A stretch of 53,754 bases of DNA from Streptomyces beihaiensis (GTDB taxonomy: Bacteria > Actinomycetota > Actinomycetes > Streptomycetales > Streptomycetaceae). The notes beneath the pieces are model-generated. The model was not told the origin of the DNA, searched no databases, and saw only the letters and a program-made list of their open reading frames with translations. Location: NCBI RefSeq assembly GCF_026274175.1, contig NZ_JAPHNL010000244.1:1-53754 (forward strand). Reading direction: 5' to 3'. The stretch's first letter is position 1; every line of letters begins with the position of its first letter. Shown piece after piece: positions 1 to 8,247 of the stretch. Both the position numbers and the translations under genes were made by a program.

Positions 1-353
1 ATCTCCTGGCGCAGCACCGAGGAGTCGGCGGGCCGCCCGGCGAGCGCGGCGACGCCCGTGGGGTGCAGCCGCGGCACGAGCGCCCGCAGCACTTCCCCCG
101 GCACCTCGACGAGAAGCGCGTCCAGCTCCCGTACGACGTCAGGGGCGAGCTCTCCCGCCAGAGCGAGCGTGGCCGCCCGGTCGACGGCGAGCGCCACCGG
201 GACGTCGGCGCCGAAACGTACGGCGTGCTTGAGCGCGTGGAACCCGTCGAGCAGCACGGCCGTGTCGGCCAGTCGCCGCCAGGCCCGCACCGCCTCGTCG
301 GGGCCCTGCCCGCGCATGCCGTCCGCGCCGCCCGCCGTACTCGTCACGCTCAT
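1..353 (-). CDS. TrmH-family RNA methyltransferase (partial, N-terminal end)
   Basis: The first 117 codons of a gene read leftward and leave the window at base 1. The translation has the look of the substrate-binding N-terminal domain of SpoU/TrmH 2'-O-ribose methyltransferases: a short lead, then LLDGFHALKHAVRFGADV and later EVPGEVLRALVPRLHPTGVAAL, where the family usually reads 'EG...V..AL...A..' and 'V...VL..LSP..HPQGVVAV'. The ATG at 351-353 is the first in frame. The catalytic SAM-knot domain lies outside the window, so activity cannot be judged. The gene lies 10 bp downstream of the HTTM gene and is probably co-transcribed with it. The family call is moderately sure; the RNA target is unknown. 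Confidence 0.6.
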   Translation of the reverse strand, partial: MSVTSTAGGADGMRGQGPDEAVRAWRRLADTAVLLDGFHALKHAVRFGADVPVALAVDRAATLALAGELAPDVVRELDALLVEVPGEVLRALVPRLHPTGVAALAGRPADSSVLRQE

Positions 354-363
354 GGCGGGAAGC

Positions 364-1620
364 CTACGGGCGTGCCGGGGGCGGCTGCGCCACCGGCGGT
401 CCGGCGGGGTCCGGCTCGGGACGCCGGGCGGGCAGCTCCACACCGTTCTCGCTGCCCGCGCGGGAGAACGGGCGGCCACAAGCGCGCCCCACCCAGCCGC
501 CGACCCGCCGCAGGAACGACGTCGGCAGGAAGACGGCATCCGTGGTGATCATCGCGAGCGAGAAGAACGGCAGGCCGAGCGTGACGGCGATGACGGCGTG
601 CTCGGTCATCATGAACACCAGCAGCACGTTCTTCAGGCGCCGGTTGAAGACCGTGAACGGGAAGGCGACCTGTACGGCCACCGTCACGTAGGTCACGATC
701 AGCACCATCAGCCCGAACCTGGTCATCAGGTCGCCCAGGGCGGGCCAGGGCGAGAAGTAGTCCAGGTGCAGCGGGTAGTAGACGGCGGTACCGTCCTGCC
801 AGCGCGTGCCCTGGATCTTGTACCAGCCGGCCGTCGCGTAGACCAGGCACGCCTCCACCATGATCACCGACAGGGCGGCGTTGTGCGCGGTGTTGGTGAC
901 GACGTCGCACAGCAGGCGCAGGTCGCGGGACCCGCGGCGCTGGGCGTACCACCACAGCCCGCAGCCGAGCCAGACCGACCAGAGCACCAGCGGCACGACC
1001 GGCGGGTCAAGCAGGAAGCGCCAGGTGAAGTCGGACTGGCCCGTCACCGTGAGGAAGACCAGTGCCGCTCCGAGGACGCTCCACAGCACCGGCCCCACCC
1101 GGTCGTCGGCGACCGTCTCCTCGTCCGTCCGTCCGGCGGCACGCGCGCGTGCCGCGCGGCGCGCGTCGAGCGACCAGACCTGTCCGCAGCGTGTGAAGAC
1201 GAGGTAGATGGACATGAGGTGAAGGACGTTGTCGCCGCCGTCGCCCACGAAGACGCTGCGGTTCTGCAGCGACAGCACACCGACCATGAACAGCACCGCC
1301 ATGGCACGGGTGCGCCAGCCCAGCATCAGCAGCGCCGAGACGAGCACGGCCGCGGCATAGACGGTCTCGAACCACGCCTGGCCGTCCGACCACATCAGCG
1401 TGGTGAACGCGTGGTTGTCCGCGATCAGCTGCCGGGCGAGGTCCCAGCTCCACGGCGCGTCGGGACCGTACAGCTCCTGCCGGTGCGGGAACTCGCGCAG
1501 CAGGAACAGCAGCCAGGTCGCGGAGAACCCGATCCTGATCACCGCGCTCTGGTACGGGCCGAGCGCGGACGCCGTGATCTTCTGGAGGCCGGCCCGCGCC
1601 CTCACCTCGACCCCGCTCAT
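364..1620 (-). CDS. HTTM-domain (vitamin K-dependent gamma-carboxylase-like) membrane protein
   Basis: A 418-residue polytopic membrane protein. Several hydrophobic segments are visible, for example around residues 25-45, 80-115 and 165-215 and in the C-terminal half. The motif series LQNRSVFVGDGGDNVLHL, YATAGWYKIQGTRWQDGTAVYYPL and the TEHAVIAVTLGLPFFSLAM segment are typical of bacterial HTTM proteins, which share a fold with vitamin K-dependent carboxylase but have no settled function. The chosen ATG (1618-1620) overlaps the stop of the upstream DUF5819 gene as ATGA, and a further upstream in-frame ATG would extend far into that gene. The pair is commonly found side by side in Streptomyces, which supports a shared membrane function. 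The proline-rich tail is probably cytoplasmic. Confidence 0.85.
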   Translation of the reverse strand: MSGVEVRARAGLQKITASALGPYQSAVIRIGFSATWLLFLLREFPHRQELYGPDAPWSWDLARQLIADNHAFTTLMWSDGQAWFETVYAAAVLVSALLMLGWRTRAMAVLFMVGVLSLQNRSVFVGDGGDNVLHLMSIYLVFTRCGQVWSLDARRAARARAAGRTDEETVADDRVGPVLWSVLGAALVFLTVTGQSDFTWRFLLDPPVVPLVLWSVWLGCGLWWYAQRRGSRDLRLLCDVVTNTAHNAALSVIMVEACLVYATAGWYKIQGTRWQDGTAVYYPLHLDYFSPWPALGDLMTRFGLMVLIVTYVTVAVQVAFPFTVFNRRLKNVLLVFMMTEHAVIAVTLGLPFFSLAMITTDAVFLPTSFLRRVGGWVGRACGRPFSRAGSENGVELPARRPEPDPAGPPVAQPPPARP

Positions 1621-2453
1621 CGGACACCGCCCTTCGCCGACGGGCTGTCGTCGGCGCCCGCGCGCACGCTGCTGCCGCTGTCCAGCGGTGCGTCGTGCTT
1701 GGTCACGGGCCACCAGGGCGCCTGCCGGTAGACCGGCTTCTGGCTCACCTTCTCGTCACTCCACTTCGGCGGAGCGATGGTGGTCGCCCGGGACCGCACC
1801 TGGACGCGCTCGACGACATCGCCCTTCGCGCCGACGTCGAGCCGGTCGAGGCGCAGCACGATGATGCGGCGCAGGTACTGCTCGGACAGGTCGCCGCGCA
1901 GCCCGGTGGACCTGTTCTTGGCGTCGTGCGTGGAGACGAAGATGTCCCAGGCGCGGCGCAGCTCGTTCTGCTGGGTGTGGCTCGGCACCGGGTTGTGGTG
2001 GATGGCGGCGCCGTCCTGTGCCGACAGGTCGTACCAGCCCGTCGTGCGCAGCGAGCCGTCGGGGGCGCGCAGCTCGGCACGGGCCTGCACGGCGATGTTC
2101 TGCTGGAGCGGGTTGGGTGCGAACAGCTTCCAGTTCTGTTCGAACTCCGGGTAGATCCATTCGTCGACCAGGTCGCCGTGCCGCTTGGTCAGGGTGTTCG
2201 GCGGCGCGACGTACAGGAACACCATCAGGACGTGCACGCAGGCGACGACGGCGACCGCCGCCAGGGCGAGGGCCGCGGTCAGCTGGTAGCCGGGCGAGAG
2301 CCCGGCGATGCCGAGACGTCCGGAAGGCCGGGCGGCCGTGTCGTCCAGCGCGGTGTCGGCGGCAGGCTGCGTCTGCTCGTCGGCCGGTGCGGACGGCGCA
2401 CGGTCCGCCGAGGGCCGGGCGGCCTCGCCCGCGGCCCCTGTCTCCGTCTCCAT
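1617..2453 (-). CDS. DUF5819 family membrane-anchored protein
   Basis: A 278-residue protein with an Ala/Pro/Asp-rich cytoplasmic N terminus, one transmembrane helix at about residues 58-82 (LTAALALAAVAVVACVHVLM), and an extracytoplasmic domain containing EFEQNWKLFAPNPLQQN, the hallmark of this family. A longer reading frame runs to 2591, but the ATG at 2451-2453 has an AGGGAG ribosome site 6 bases upstream and is preferred. Its stop overlaps the HTTM start (ATGA), so the two are translationally coupled. The biochemical role is unknown; partnership with the HTTM protein is inferred from the fusion-like arrangement. It is divergent from the paa operon across a 291-bp intergenic region. Confidence 0.8.
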   Translation of the reverse strand: METETGAAGEAARPSADRAPSAPADEQTQPAADTALDDTAARPSGRLGIAGLSPGYQLTAALALAAVAVVACVHVLMVFLYVAPPNTLTKRHGDLVDEWIYPEFEQNWKLFAPNPLQQNIAVQARAELRAPDGSLRTTGWYDLSAQDGAAIHHNPVPSHTQQNELRRAWDIFVSTHDAKNRSTGLRGDLSEQYLRRIIVLRLDRLDVGAKGDVVERVQVRSRATTIAPPKWSDEKVSQKPVYRQAPWWPVTKHDAPLDSGSSVRAGADDSPSAKGGVR

Positions 2454-2603
2454 CAGTACTCCCTGGTCCCCGTCCCGTCGGACTGTCGGCCCGCCGGTCA
2501 TTCGCTCGTCCGCCCGCCCCGGCGAACCGATTCCTCGGGGTCCGGCGCATGCGACGCACCGGCACGGTACTGGGGAGCGGCCGCCGAGCACAGCCGCCCG
2601 AGG

Positions 2604-2612
2604 TTATCCACA
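2604..2612 (+). promoter_or_regulatory. DnaA-box-like nonamer
   Basis: The nonamer TTATCCACA matches the classical DnaA box exactly. It is alone, in the spacer between the DUF5819 gene and paaA. A single box is not an origin; it could be a chance match or a DnaA titration or regulation site. Confidence 0.3.
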
Positions 2613-2629
2613 GGCCCGGATGCTCAGGG

Positions 2630-2684
2630 TTGACACCTTACGGCCACCGACCGACCATTGAATCCGACGAACCGAACGATCGGT
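2630..2684 (+). promoter_or_regulatory. paa operon promoter region with PaaR-like operator
   Basis: A perfect -35-like TTGACA lies at 2630-2635, followed after about 17-19 bases by a poor -10 region (ACCATT/CATTGA). Just downstream, 2671-2684 reads ACCGAACGATCGGT. It fits the core ACCGNNCGNNCGGT described for the TetR-family regulator PaaR of actinobacteria, which is released by phenylacetyl-CoA. The box sits about 60 bp upstream of the paaA start, where repressor binding would block transcription. No paaR gene lies in the window, so the regulator must be elsewhere. The operator is well supported by sequence; the promoter hexamers are tentative. Confidence 0.6.
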
Positions 2685-2744
2685 CGGGAGCGATGGGCGC
2701 CCCGTCCTGCTTCGGGCACGCACGAGGGTCGAGGGGGACAGGCC

Positions 2745-3782
2745 ATGGCGACATCAGCTCCGCGGCATCCAGCCGCACCACGGACGACCGACGACGGCAC
2801 CGGCGGCGACAGCAGCGACGCCGAGGCCCGCAGCGCCGCGTTCCAGGCCGCGTTCGACGCCGCGGTGGCGGCGGACGAACGCATCGAACCCCGCGACTGG
2901 ATGCCCGACGCCTACCGCGCCACGCTGGTGCGTCAGATCGCGCAGCACGCGCACTCCGAGATCATCGGCATGCAGCCGGAGGCCAACTGGATCACGCGCG
3001 CCCCCTCCCTGCGACGCAAGGCGATCCTGATGGCCAAGGTGCAGGACGAGGCAGGACACGGGCTGTACCTCTACAGCGCGGCGGAAACCCTCGGCGTCGG
3101 CCGTGACGAACTGCTCGACAAGCTGCACAGTGGCCGCCAGAAGTACTCCTCGATCTTCAACTACCCGACACTGACCTGGGCCGACGTCGGAGCGATCGGC
3201 TGGCTCGTGGACGGCGCGGCCATCACCAACCAGGTCCCCCTGTGCCGCTGCTCCTACGGGCCTTACGCACGCGCGATGGTCCGCGTCTGCAAGGAGGAGT
3301 CCTTCCACCAGCGCCAGGGCTACGAGCTGCTGCTCGCGCTCAGCCGGGGCACCGAGGCCCAGCACGCCATGGCCCAGGACGCGGTGGACCGCTGGTGGTG
3401 GCCGTCCCTGATGATGTTCGGCCCGCCCGACACGGAGTCCGCGCACTCGGCCCAGTCCATGGCATGGAAGATCAAGCGCCACTCCAACGACGAGCTGCGC
3501 CAGCGCTTCGTCGACATCTGCGTCCCGCAGGCCGAGTCCCTCGGGCTGACTCTCCCCGACCCGGAGCTGCGCTGGAACGAGGAGCGCGGGCACCACGACT
3601 TCGGCGCGATCGACTGGACGGAGTTCCAGGAGGTCCTCAAGGGCCGCGGCCCGTGCAACGAGCAGCGCATCACCCAGCGCAGACGCGCCCACGACGAGGG
3701 CGCATGGGTGCGCGAGGCCGCCGCGGCCCACGCGGCCAAGCACTCCTCCCCGGCAGCGACGCGTGAAGGCAGGGCGGCATGA
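2745..3782 (+). CDS. paaA: 1,2-phenylacetyl-CoA epoxidase, catalytic subunit A
   Basis: A 345-residue ferritin-fold di-iron monooxygenase subunit that inserts oxygen into the aromatic ring of phenylacetyl-CoA, the committed step of aerobic phenylacetate breakdown. The two ExxH iron-ligand motifs are present: EAGH (E102, H105) within [21 protein letters not shown], and EESFH (E185, H188) within [18 protein letters not shown]. The ATG at 2745 follows GAGGGGGAC at good spacing; an upstream in-frame ATG at 2658 would overlap the operator and is rejected. The length matches the family apart from a roughly 30-residue hydrophilic N-terminal tail. First gene of paaABCDE; its stop overlaps paaB. Confidence 0.95.
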   Translation: MATSAPRHPAAPRTTDDGTGGDSSDAEARSAAFQAAFDAAVAADERIEPRDWMPDAYRATLVRQIAQHAHSEIIGMQPEANWITRAPSLRRKAILMAKVQDEAGHGLYLYSAAETLGVGRDELLDKLHSGRQKYSSIFNYPTLTWADVGAIGWLVDGAAITNQVPLCRCSYGPYARAMVRVCKEESFHQRQGYELLLALSRGTEAQHAMAQDAVDRWWWPSLMMFGPPDTESAHSAQSMAWKIKRHSNDELRQRFVDICVPQAESLGLTLPDPELRWNEERGHHDFGAIDWTEFQEVLKGRGPCNEQRITQRRRAHDEGAWVREAAAAHAAKHSSPAATREGRAA

Positions 3783-4102
3783 GCGAGACCCCGGCACAGA
3801 ACCGAGACACGGGTGCGGACAGCACCGACTGGCCCCTGTGGGAGGTCTTCGTGCGCTCCCGCCGCGGCCTGTCCCACACCCACGCGGGCAGCCTGCACGC
3901 ACCGGACGCCGAACTGGCCCTGCGCAACGCGCGGGATGTGTACACGCGGCGCGGCGAGGGCGTCTCGCTCTGGGTGGTGCCCTCCGCCGCGATCACCGCC
4001 TCGTCACCGGACGAGAAGGACCCGTTCTTCGAACCCGCCGCCGACAAGCCCTACCGGCACCCGACGTTCTACGAGATCCCGGAAGGGGTGAAGCACCTGT
4101 GA
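3779..4102 (+). CDS. paaB: 1,2-phenylacetyl-CoA epoxidase subunit B
   Basis: A 107-residue protein with the characteristic PaaB core [20 protein letters not shown], followed by the segment ending in [17 protein letters not shown] and a C terminus ending [11 protein letters not shown]. PaaB bridges PaaAC heterodimers in the epoxidase complex and has no catalytic residues. The ATG overlaps the paaA stop by 4 bases (ATGA), and its own stop overlaps the GTG start of paaC, so the subunits are translationally coupled, as expected for fixed stoichiometry. A 15-residue hydrophilic lead precedes the conserved part. Confidence 0.95.
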   Translation: MSETPAQNRDTGADSTDWPLWEVFVRSRRGLSHTHAGSLHAPDAELALRNARDVYTRRGEGVSLWVVPSAAITASSPDEKDPFFEPAADKPYRHPTFYEIPEGVKHL

Positions 4103-4830
4103 CGCAGACCGACCGGCAGACGCAGACCACGGCCGCCGCCCTCGCCCTCGGCGACGACGCACTGGTGCTCTCGCACCGCCTGGGGGAGTGGATCGGCCAC
4201 GCCCCGGTCCTCGAAGAGGAAGTGGCCCTGGCCAACATCGCCCTCGACCTGCTCGGCCAGGCCCGCGTACTGCTGAGCCTGGTGGGAGACGAGGACGAAC
4301 TGGCCTACCTGCGCGAGGAGCGCTCCTTCCGCAATCTGCACCTCGTCGAACAGCCCAACGGCGACTTCGCCCACACCATCGCCCGCCAGCTCTGCTTCTC
4401 CGCCTACCAGCATCTTCTGTACGAGCGGCTGGCCCACGCCGACACCGTCTTCACGCCGCTGGCCACCAAGGCCGTCAAGGAGATCGCCTACCACCTCGAC
4501 CACGCGCGCCAGTGGACCCTCCGTCTCGGCGACGGCACGGACGAGAGCCACACACGGATGCAGAACGCCGTGGACGCCCTGTGGCGCTTCACGGGCGAGA
4601 TGTTCCAGCCGCTGCCCGGACTCACCATCGACTGGCAGGACCTGCGGGACAGCTGGACCAAGACCGTCACCGGCGTCCTGGGCGAGGCGACCCTGACGGT
4701 CCCCACCGGACCGCAGACGGGCGCCTGGAGCGCGGGAGCCGGGCGCCAGGGGCTGCACACCGAACCCTTCGGCCGGATGCTCGCCGAGATGCAGCACCTG
4801 CACCGCAGCCACCCGGGGGCGTCATGGTGA
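4099..4830 (+). CDS. paaC: 1,2-phenylacetyl-CoA epoxidase, structural subunit C
   Basis: A 243-residue ferritin-like subunit that pairs with PaaA but is not itself catalytic. Recognisable features are LGDDALVLSHRLGEWIGHAPVLEEEVALANIALDLLGQAR near the N terminus and KEIAYHLDHARQWTLRLGDGT in the middle, both typical of PaaC. The start is the GTG at 4099, which overlaps the paaB stop (GTGA). The open frame extends upstream to 3763, but only as an out-of-frame shadow of paaB. The stop at 4828-4830 overlaps the paaD start region. Confidence 0.95.
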   Translation: MTQTDRQTQTTAAALALGDDALVLSHRLGEWIGHAPVLEEEVALANIALDLLGQARVLLSLVGDEDELAYLREERSFRNLHLVEQPNGDFAHTIARQLCFSAYQHLLYERLAHADTVFTPLATKAVKEIAYHLDHARQWTLRLGDGTDESHTRMQNAVDALWRFTGEMFQPLPGLTIDWQDLRDSWTKTVTGVLGEATLTVPTGPQTGAWSAGAGRQGLHTEPFGRMLAEMQHLHRSHPGASW

Positions 4831-5396
4831 CCACGGACCGCACCACCCGCACCACCGCTGAAGCACAGTCCGCTCAGACGCCGCTCGAGGCCGAGCTGCG
4901 CAGGCTGGCCGGCTCCGTGCCCGACCCCGAACTGCCCGCGCTCAACCTGACGGAACTGGGCGTGCTGCGCGCCGTGCACACACTCGGCCCCGGCCGCGTC
5001 GAGGTCGAACTCAGCCCCACCTACACGGGGTGTCCCGCGATCGAGACCATGGCAGCGGACATAGAACAGATCCTTCACGAACACGGCGTCCCCGACGTCA
5101 CGGTCCGCCCGGTCCTCGACCCGGCATGGACGACCGACGACATCACCCCCGAAGGGCGGCGCAAACTGCGGGAGTTCGGCATAGCCCCACCCCGCACGAC
5201 ACACGAACCCACCGGACCGGTCCCGGTCACCCTGGGCCCCACCCGGCACGCCCCTCAGCTGCCCCCGGTGGCCTGCCCGCACTGCGGCTCGACCGAGACC
5301 GAACTGCTCAGCCGCTTCTCCTCCACGGCGTGCAAGGCGCTGCGCCGCTGCCTGTCCTGCCGTGAACCGTTCGACCACTTCAAGGAGTTGAGATGA
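4824..5396 (+). CDS. paaD: PaaD-like iron-sulfur maturation protein of the phenylacetyl-CoA epoxidase
   Basis: A 190-residue MIP18/DUF59-type protein. The N-terminal domain (about 20-110) contains VPDPELPALNLTELGVLRAV and SPTYTGCPAIETMAADIEQIL; the TGCP cysteine is the conserved one. The C-terminal extension carries a CPHC...CxxC zinc-ribbon-like pattern (CPHCGSTETELLSRFSST, then CKALRRCLSCREPFDHFK). PaaD is thought to help mature or insert the metal centres of the epoxidase system. The ATG at 4824 overlaps the paaC stop by 7 bases, and its stop overlaps the paaE start (ATGA). Confidence 0.92.
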   Translation: MVTTDRTTRTTAEAQSAQTPLEAELRRLAGSVPDPELPALNLTELGVLRAVHTLGPGRVEVELSPTYTGCPAIETMAADIEQILHEHGVPDVTVRPVLDPAWTTDDITPEGRRKLREFGIAPPRTTHEPTGPVPVTLGPTRHAPQLPPVACPHCGSTETELLSRFSSTACKALRRCLSCREPFDHFKELR

Positions 5397-6472
5397 CCCA
5401 AGAGGCGGGAGCGGCCCGCTTCCACCGGCTGCCGGTCACCGCGGTCGACCGGCTCACCGACGACTCCGTGGCGCTCACGTTCGCCGTCCCCGACGAACTG
5501 CGCGAGTCCTACCGCTACGCACCGGGCCAGCATCTCGCCCTGCGCCGCACCGTGGACGGCACGGAGATCCGGCGCACCTACTCGATCTGCTCCCCCGCCC
5601 CCGCCGACGAGGCCCCCCGCACGCTGCGGGTGGGCGTGCGTCAGGTCGACGGAGGCGCCTTCTCGACCTACGCCCACAAGGAGATCTCCGTCGGCGACGA
5701 GCTGGAGGTGATGACCCCGGCCGGAGGGTTCACCCTCGCCCCGGCCCCCGGCCGCTACGCCGCGGTCGTAGGCGGCAGCGGCATCACCCCGGTCCTGTGC
5801 ATCGCCTCGACACTGCTCGCACGCGTGCCGGACGCTGAGTTCTGCCTGATACGCAGCGACCGCACCACCGCCTCGACGATGTTCCTGGAGGAGGTCGCCG
5901 ACCTGAAGGACCGCTACCCCGACCGGTTCCAGCTGGTGACCGTGCTCTCCCGCGAGGAACAGCAGGCGGGAATCGCCGGCGGGCGGCTCGACGAGGAACG
6001 GCTCACGGCGCTGCTGCCCGCGCTGCTTCCGGTGGACCGGGTCGCGGGGTGGTTCCTGTGCGGACCTCTCGGGCTCGTCCAGGGCGCCGAGCGGGCCCTG
6101 CGCGGCCTCGGGGTGCGGCGGGACCGTGTCCACGAGGAGATCTTCCACGTGGACGACGGACCGGCCCCGGCCCGGACAGCCGTGACGACTCCCGCGCACA
6201 GCAAGGTGACCGCACAACTCGACGGACGCTCGGGCAGCTGGCCGGTACAGGACGGCGAATCCCTGCTCGAGACCGTGCTGCGCAACCGGCCCGACGCGCC
6301 GTACGCCTGCAAGGGCGGCGTGTGCGGAACCTGCCGCGCGTTCCTCGTCTCGGGCAAGGTGCGGATGGACCGGAACTTCGCGCTGGAACCCGAGGAGACC
6401 GAGGCGGGATACGTCCTGGCCTGTCAGTCGCACCCGACCACGGAGGAGGTGGAGCTGGACTTCGACCGCTGA
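5393..6472 (+). CDS. paaE: Phenylacetyl-CoA epoxidase reductase subunit E
   Basis: A 359-residue NADPH-dependent reductase that passes electrons to the PaaA di-iron centre. Domains in order are an FAD-binding ferredoxin-reductase fold (RRTYSICS at about 62-69), an NAD(P)-binding domain (VVGGSGITPVL about 124-134; FLCGPLGLVQGAERAL about 220), and a C-terminal plant-type 2Fe-2S ferredoxin with CKGGVCGTC (about 304-312) and the fourth cysteine in VLACQSHP (about 343). All cofactor motifs look intact. Last gene of the coupled paaABCDE operon. Downstream steps such as paaG, paaZ and paaK are not in this window. Confidence 0.95.
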   Translation: MTQEAGAARFHRLPVTAVDRLTDDSVALTFAVPDELRESYRYAPGQHLALRRTVDGTEIRRTYSICSPAPADEAPRTLRVGVRQVDGGAFSTYAHKEISVGDELEVMTPAGGFTLAPAPGRYAAVVGGSGITPVLCIASTLLARVPDAEFCLIRSDRTTASTMFLEEVADLKDRYPDRFQLVTVLSREEQQAGIAGGRLDEERLTALLPALLPVDRVAGWFLCGPLGLVQGAERALRGLGVRRDRVHEEIFHVDDGPAPARTAVTTPAHSKVTAQLDGRSGSWPVQDGESLLETVLRNRPDAPYACKGGVCGTCRAFLVSGKVRMDRNFALEPEETEAGYVLACQSHPTTEEVELDFDR

Positions 6473-6539
6473 GCCAAGGCTTCGACCGCCCGGCCGGGTT
6501 TCGATCGTGGTCCGACGTCGGCTGCCTGTTCCCTTCTCC

Positions 6540-6569
6540 TAGAACCTGTTCTATCTTGACGCTCCGTCA
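6540..6569 (+). promoter_or_regulatory. KstR-like operator and second palindrome upstream of the acyl-CoA dehydrogenase
   Basis: Bases 6540-6553 read TAGAACCTGTTCTA, a perfect 6-bp inverted repeat around CT. It matches the KstR consensus TNNAACNNGTTNNA known from steroid-catabolism promoters of mycolic actinobacteria. Immediately after it, 6557-6569 (TGACGCTCCGTCA) forms another perfect 5-bp inverted repeat and also contains a -35-like TTGACG. The pair lies 55 bp upstream of the GTG start of the acyl-CoA dehydrogenase. Control by a KstR/FadR-like TetR repressor is inferred. Confidence 0.55.
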
Positions 6570-6607
6570 GGCGAGGACCGCCATGGTGAGAACGGAAGGA
6601 CAGGCCC

Positions 6608-7747
6608 GTGGACTTCAGCTTCTCCGAGGAACAGCAGGCCGCCGCCGAAGCGGCGAAGGCGGTCTTCGGGCCGGTCGCGCCCGACGGCGTGCCCAGCCCC
6701 GCGCTCACCACCGGCGCCGTGGCAGACGACTTCGACCGTCGGCTGTGGGCCAAGGCCGCCGACGCCGACCTGCTGAGCCTGCTGATCGGGCCGGAGCACG
6801 GCGGGGCCGGGCTCGACGCCATCGCTCTGTGTCTGGTGCTGCGCGAGTCGGCGAAGGTACTGGCGCGCGTACCGCTGCTCGAACACAGCGCGGCCGCGGC
6901 GACCGTGGGGGCCCACGGCGGTGAGGAACTGCGCCGCGAGGTCCTTCCCCGGGCGGGGCGCGGCGACCTCACCCTGACCGTCGCGTCCGCGGGCCGCACC
7001 GGTCACGACCCGGCCGAACTCGCCGTGACCGCACACCGCGAGACCGGGTGGGTGCTGGACGGGATGCACACGGCGGTGCCGTGGGCGTGGGGCGCCGACC
7101 GGATCGTCGTACCCGCCCACACCGCCGAAGGCGCCACAGTGCTCGCGGTGGTGCCCGGACCGGCCGAGGAACTGCCGGGACTCACGTTCGCGGAACAGGT
7201 CTCGACGAACGGCGAACGCCTCGCCGAGCTACGCCTCGACGGCGTGCACATCGACGCGTCGCACGTCATCGAGGACAACGGCGCCTGGCCCGCGCTGCGC
7301 GCACTGCTCACCATCGGAACCTGCGCGCTCGCGCTCGGTCTCGGGGAGAGCGTGTTGAAGATGACGAGCGACTACGCGGGCAAGCGCGAACAGTTCGGGC
7401 ATCCGATCGCCACGTTCCAGGCCGTCGCCATGCAGGCCGCCGACCGCTACATCGACCTGCGCGCGATGGAGGCCACACTGTGGCAGGCCGCGTGGCGGCT
7501 GAGCAGCGGGGCGGAGGGCGCGTTGCCGGCCACGGGGGACGTGGCGGTCGCGAAGATCTGGGCGTCGGACGGCGTGCGCCGCATCGTGCAGACCGCCCAG
7601 CACCTGCACGGCGGCTTCGGCGCCGACACGGACTACCCGCTGCACCGCTTCCACGCCTGGGCCAAGCACCTGGAGCTCGCGCTCGGCCCCGCCGCGGCCC
7701 ACGAGGAAGCCCTCGGCGACCTCATCGCGGCCCACCCGCTCGGGTAA
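6608..7747 (+). CDS. Acyl-CoA dehydrogenase family protein (steroid-type FadE-like)
   Basis: A 379-residue flavoprotein dehydrogenase. The N-terminal helical part begins MDFSFSEEQQAAAEAAKAVFG, and the C-terminal helical domain includes YAGKREQFGHPIATFQAVAM and QTAQHLHGGFGADTDYPLHRF, a typical flavin-contact region. At the position of the classical catalytic glutamate (the E of TEYP in medium-chain dehydrogenase) it has aspartate (TDYP). The following HRFHAWAKHLEL resembles the HRYFLWAK stretch of actinobacterial steroid FadE pairs such as FadE28/FadE29, which work as heteromers. No partner subunit is adjacent. The GTG at 6608 follows GGAAGGAC. The KstR-like box upstream supports a role in side-chain beta-oxidation of a steroid or other branched acyl-CoA. 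Confidence 0.85.
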   Translation: MDFSFSEEQQAAAEAAKAVFGPVAPDGVPSPALTTGAVADDFDRRLWAKAADADLLSLLIGPEHGGAGLDAIALCLVLRESAKVLARVPLLEHSAAAATVGAHGGEELRREVLPRAGRGDLTLTVASAGRTGHDPAELAVTAHRETGWVLDGMHTAVPWAWGADRIVVPAHTAEGATVLAVVPGPAEELPGLTFAEQVSTNGERLAELRLDGVHIDASHVIEDNGAWPALRALLTIGTCALALGLGESVLKMTSDYAGKREQFGHPIATFQAVAMQAADRYIDLRAMEATLWQAAWRLSSGAEGALPATGDVAVAKIWASDGVRRIVQTAQHLHGGFGADTDYPLHRFHAWAKHLELALGPAAAHEEALGDLIAAHPLG

Positions 7748-7780
7748 CCGCGCGGCCGATCGGCGACCGCACGGCCGAAC

Positions 7781-7797
7781 GGTCCGGAGCCCGGACC
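7781..7797. terminator. Small hairpin between convergent genes
   Basis: GGTCCGG and CCGGACC form a perfect 7-bp stem with a 3-base loop, in the 60-bp gap between the convergent acyl-CoA dehydrogenase and rhodanese genes. There is no U-run, as is usual for Streptomyces terminators. Confidence 0.45.
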
Positions 7798-7807
7798 AAC
7801 GCCCCGC

Positions 7808-8155
7808 TCAGACCACCGAGCCCCGGCCGCCCGTGGCATCGACGACGGGCCGGCCGGCCGCCTCCCATGCCTGCATGCCGCCGTCGACGTTGACCGCGTC
7901 TACGCCCTGCTGCGCCAGGTACATGGTCACCTGGGCGGAGCGCCCACCGGAGCGGCAGATCACGTTGACGCGACCGTCCTGCGGCGCCGCCTCCGTCAGC
8001 TCGCCGAAGCGGGCGACGAACTCGCTCATCGGGATGTGCAGCGCGGCCGCCGCGTGACCGGCCTGCCATTCGTCGTTCTCACGCACGTCGAGGAGGAAGT
8101 CCCCCTCCTTGAGCTCGTCAACACCGACCGTGGGGACACCAGAACCGAAAACCAT
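7808..8155 (-). CDS. Rhodanese-like single-domain sulfurtransferase
   Basis: A 115-residue single rhodanese domain. It contains LLDVRENDEWQAGHAAAALHIPMSEF near the N terminus, the active-site loop ICRSGGRSAQVTMYL with the persulfide-forming Cys67, and the C-terminal VNVDGGMQAWEAAGRPV. Such proteins carry sulfane sulfur from thiosulfate or low-molecular-weight persulfides in the cytoplasm. The ATG at 8153-8155 is the only sensible start for a full domain. It converges on the acyl-CoA dehydrogenase and has no obvious functional partner next door. Confidence 0.9.
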   Translation of the reverse strand: MVFGSGVPTVGVDELKEGDFLLDVRENDEWQAGHAAAALHIPMSEFVARFGELTEAAPQDGRVNVICRSGGRSAQVTMYLAQQGVDAVNVDGGMQAWEAAGRPVVDATGGRGSVV

Positions 8156-8210
8156 GGCTCCGACGCTACCGGAACCGCGTCCGGCCCTGCGCCGCCTCCC
8201 TCCGTACGGC

Positions 8211-8235
8211 TACTGCTACTGCTACTGCTGCTGCT
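8211..8235. repeat. Short tandem repeat (TACTGC)3 plus TGC units
   Basis: Three perfect copies of TACTGC followed by TGCTGCT lie just beyond the 3' end of the J-domain gene and upstream of the rhodanese start. Confidence 0.8.
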
Positions 8236-8247
8236 CAGGAGCGCGCA

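Noticed and set aside
58-1731. A 557-codon plus-strand frame opposite the HTTM gene
   Set aside because: The minus-strand HTTM protein has convincing membrane segments and motifs; the plus frame is biased filler.
2604-2612. Replication origin at the DnaA boxes
   Set aside because: Only one to three boxes were noticed and dnaA, dnaN or gyr genes are absent.
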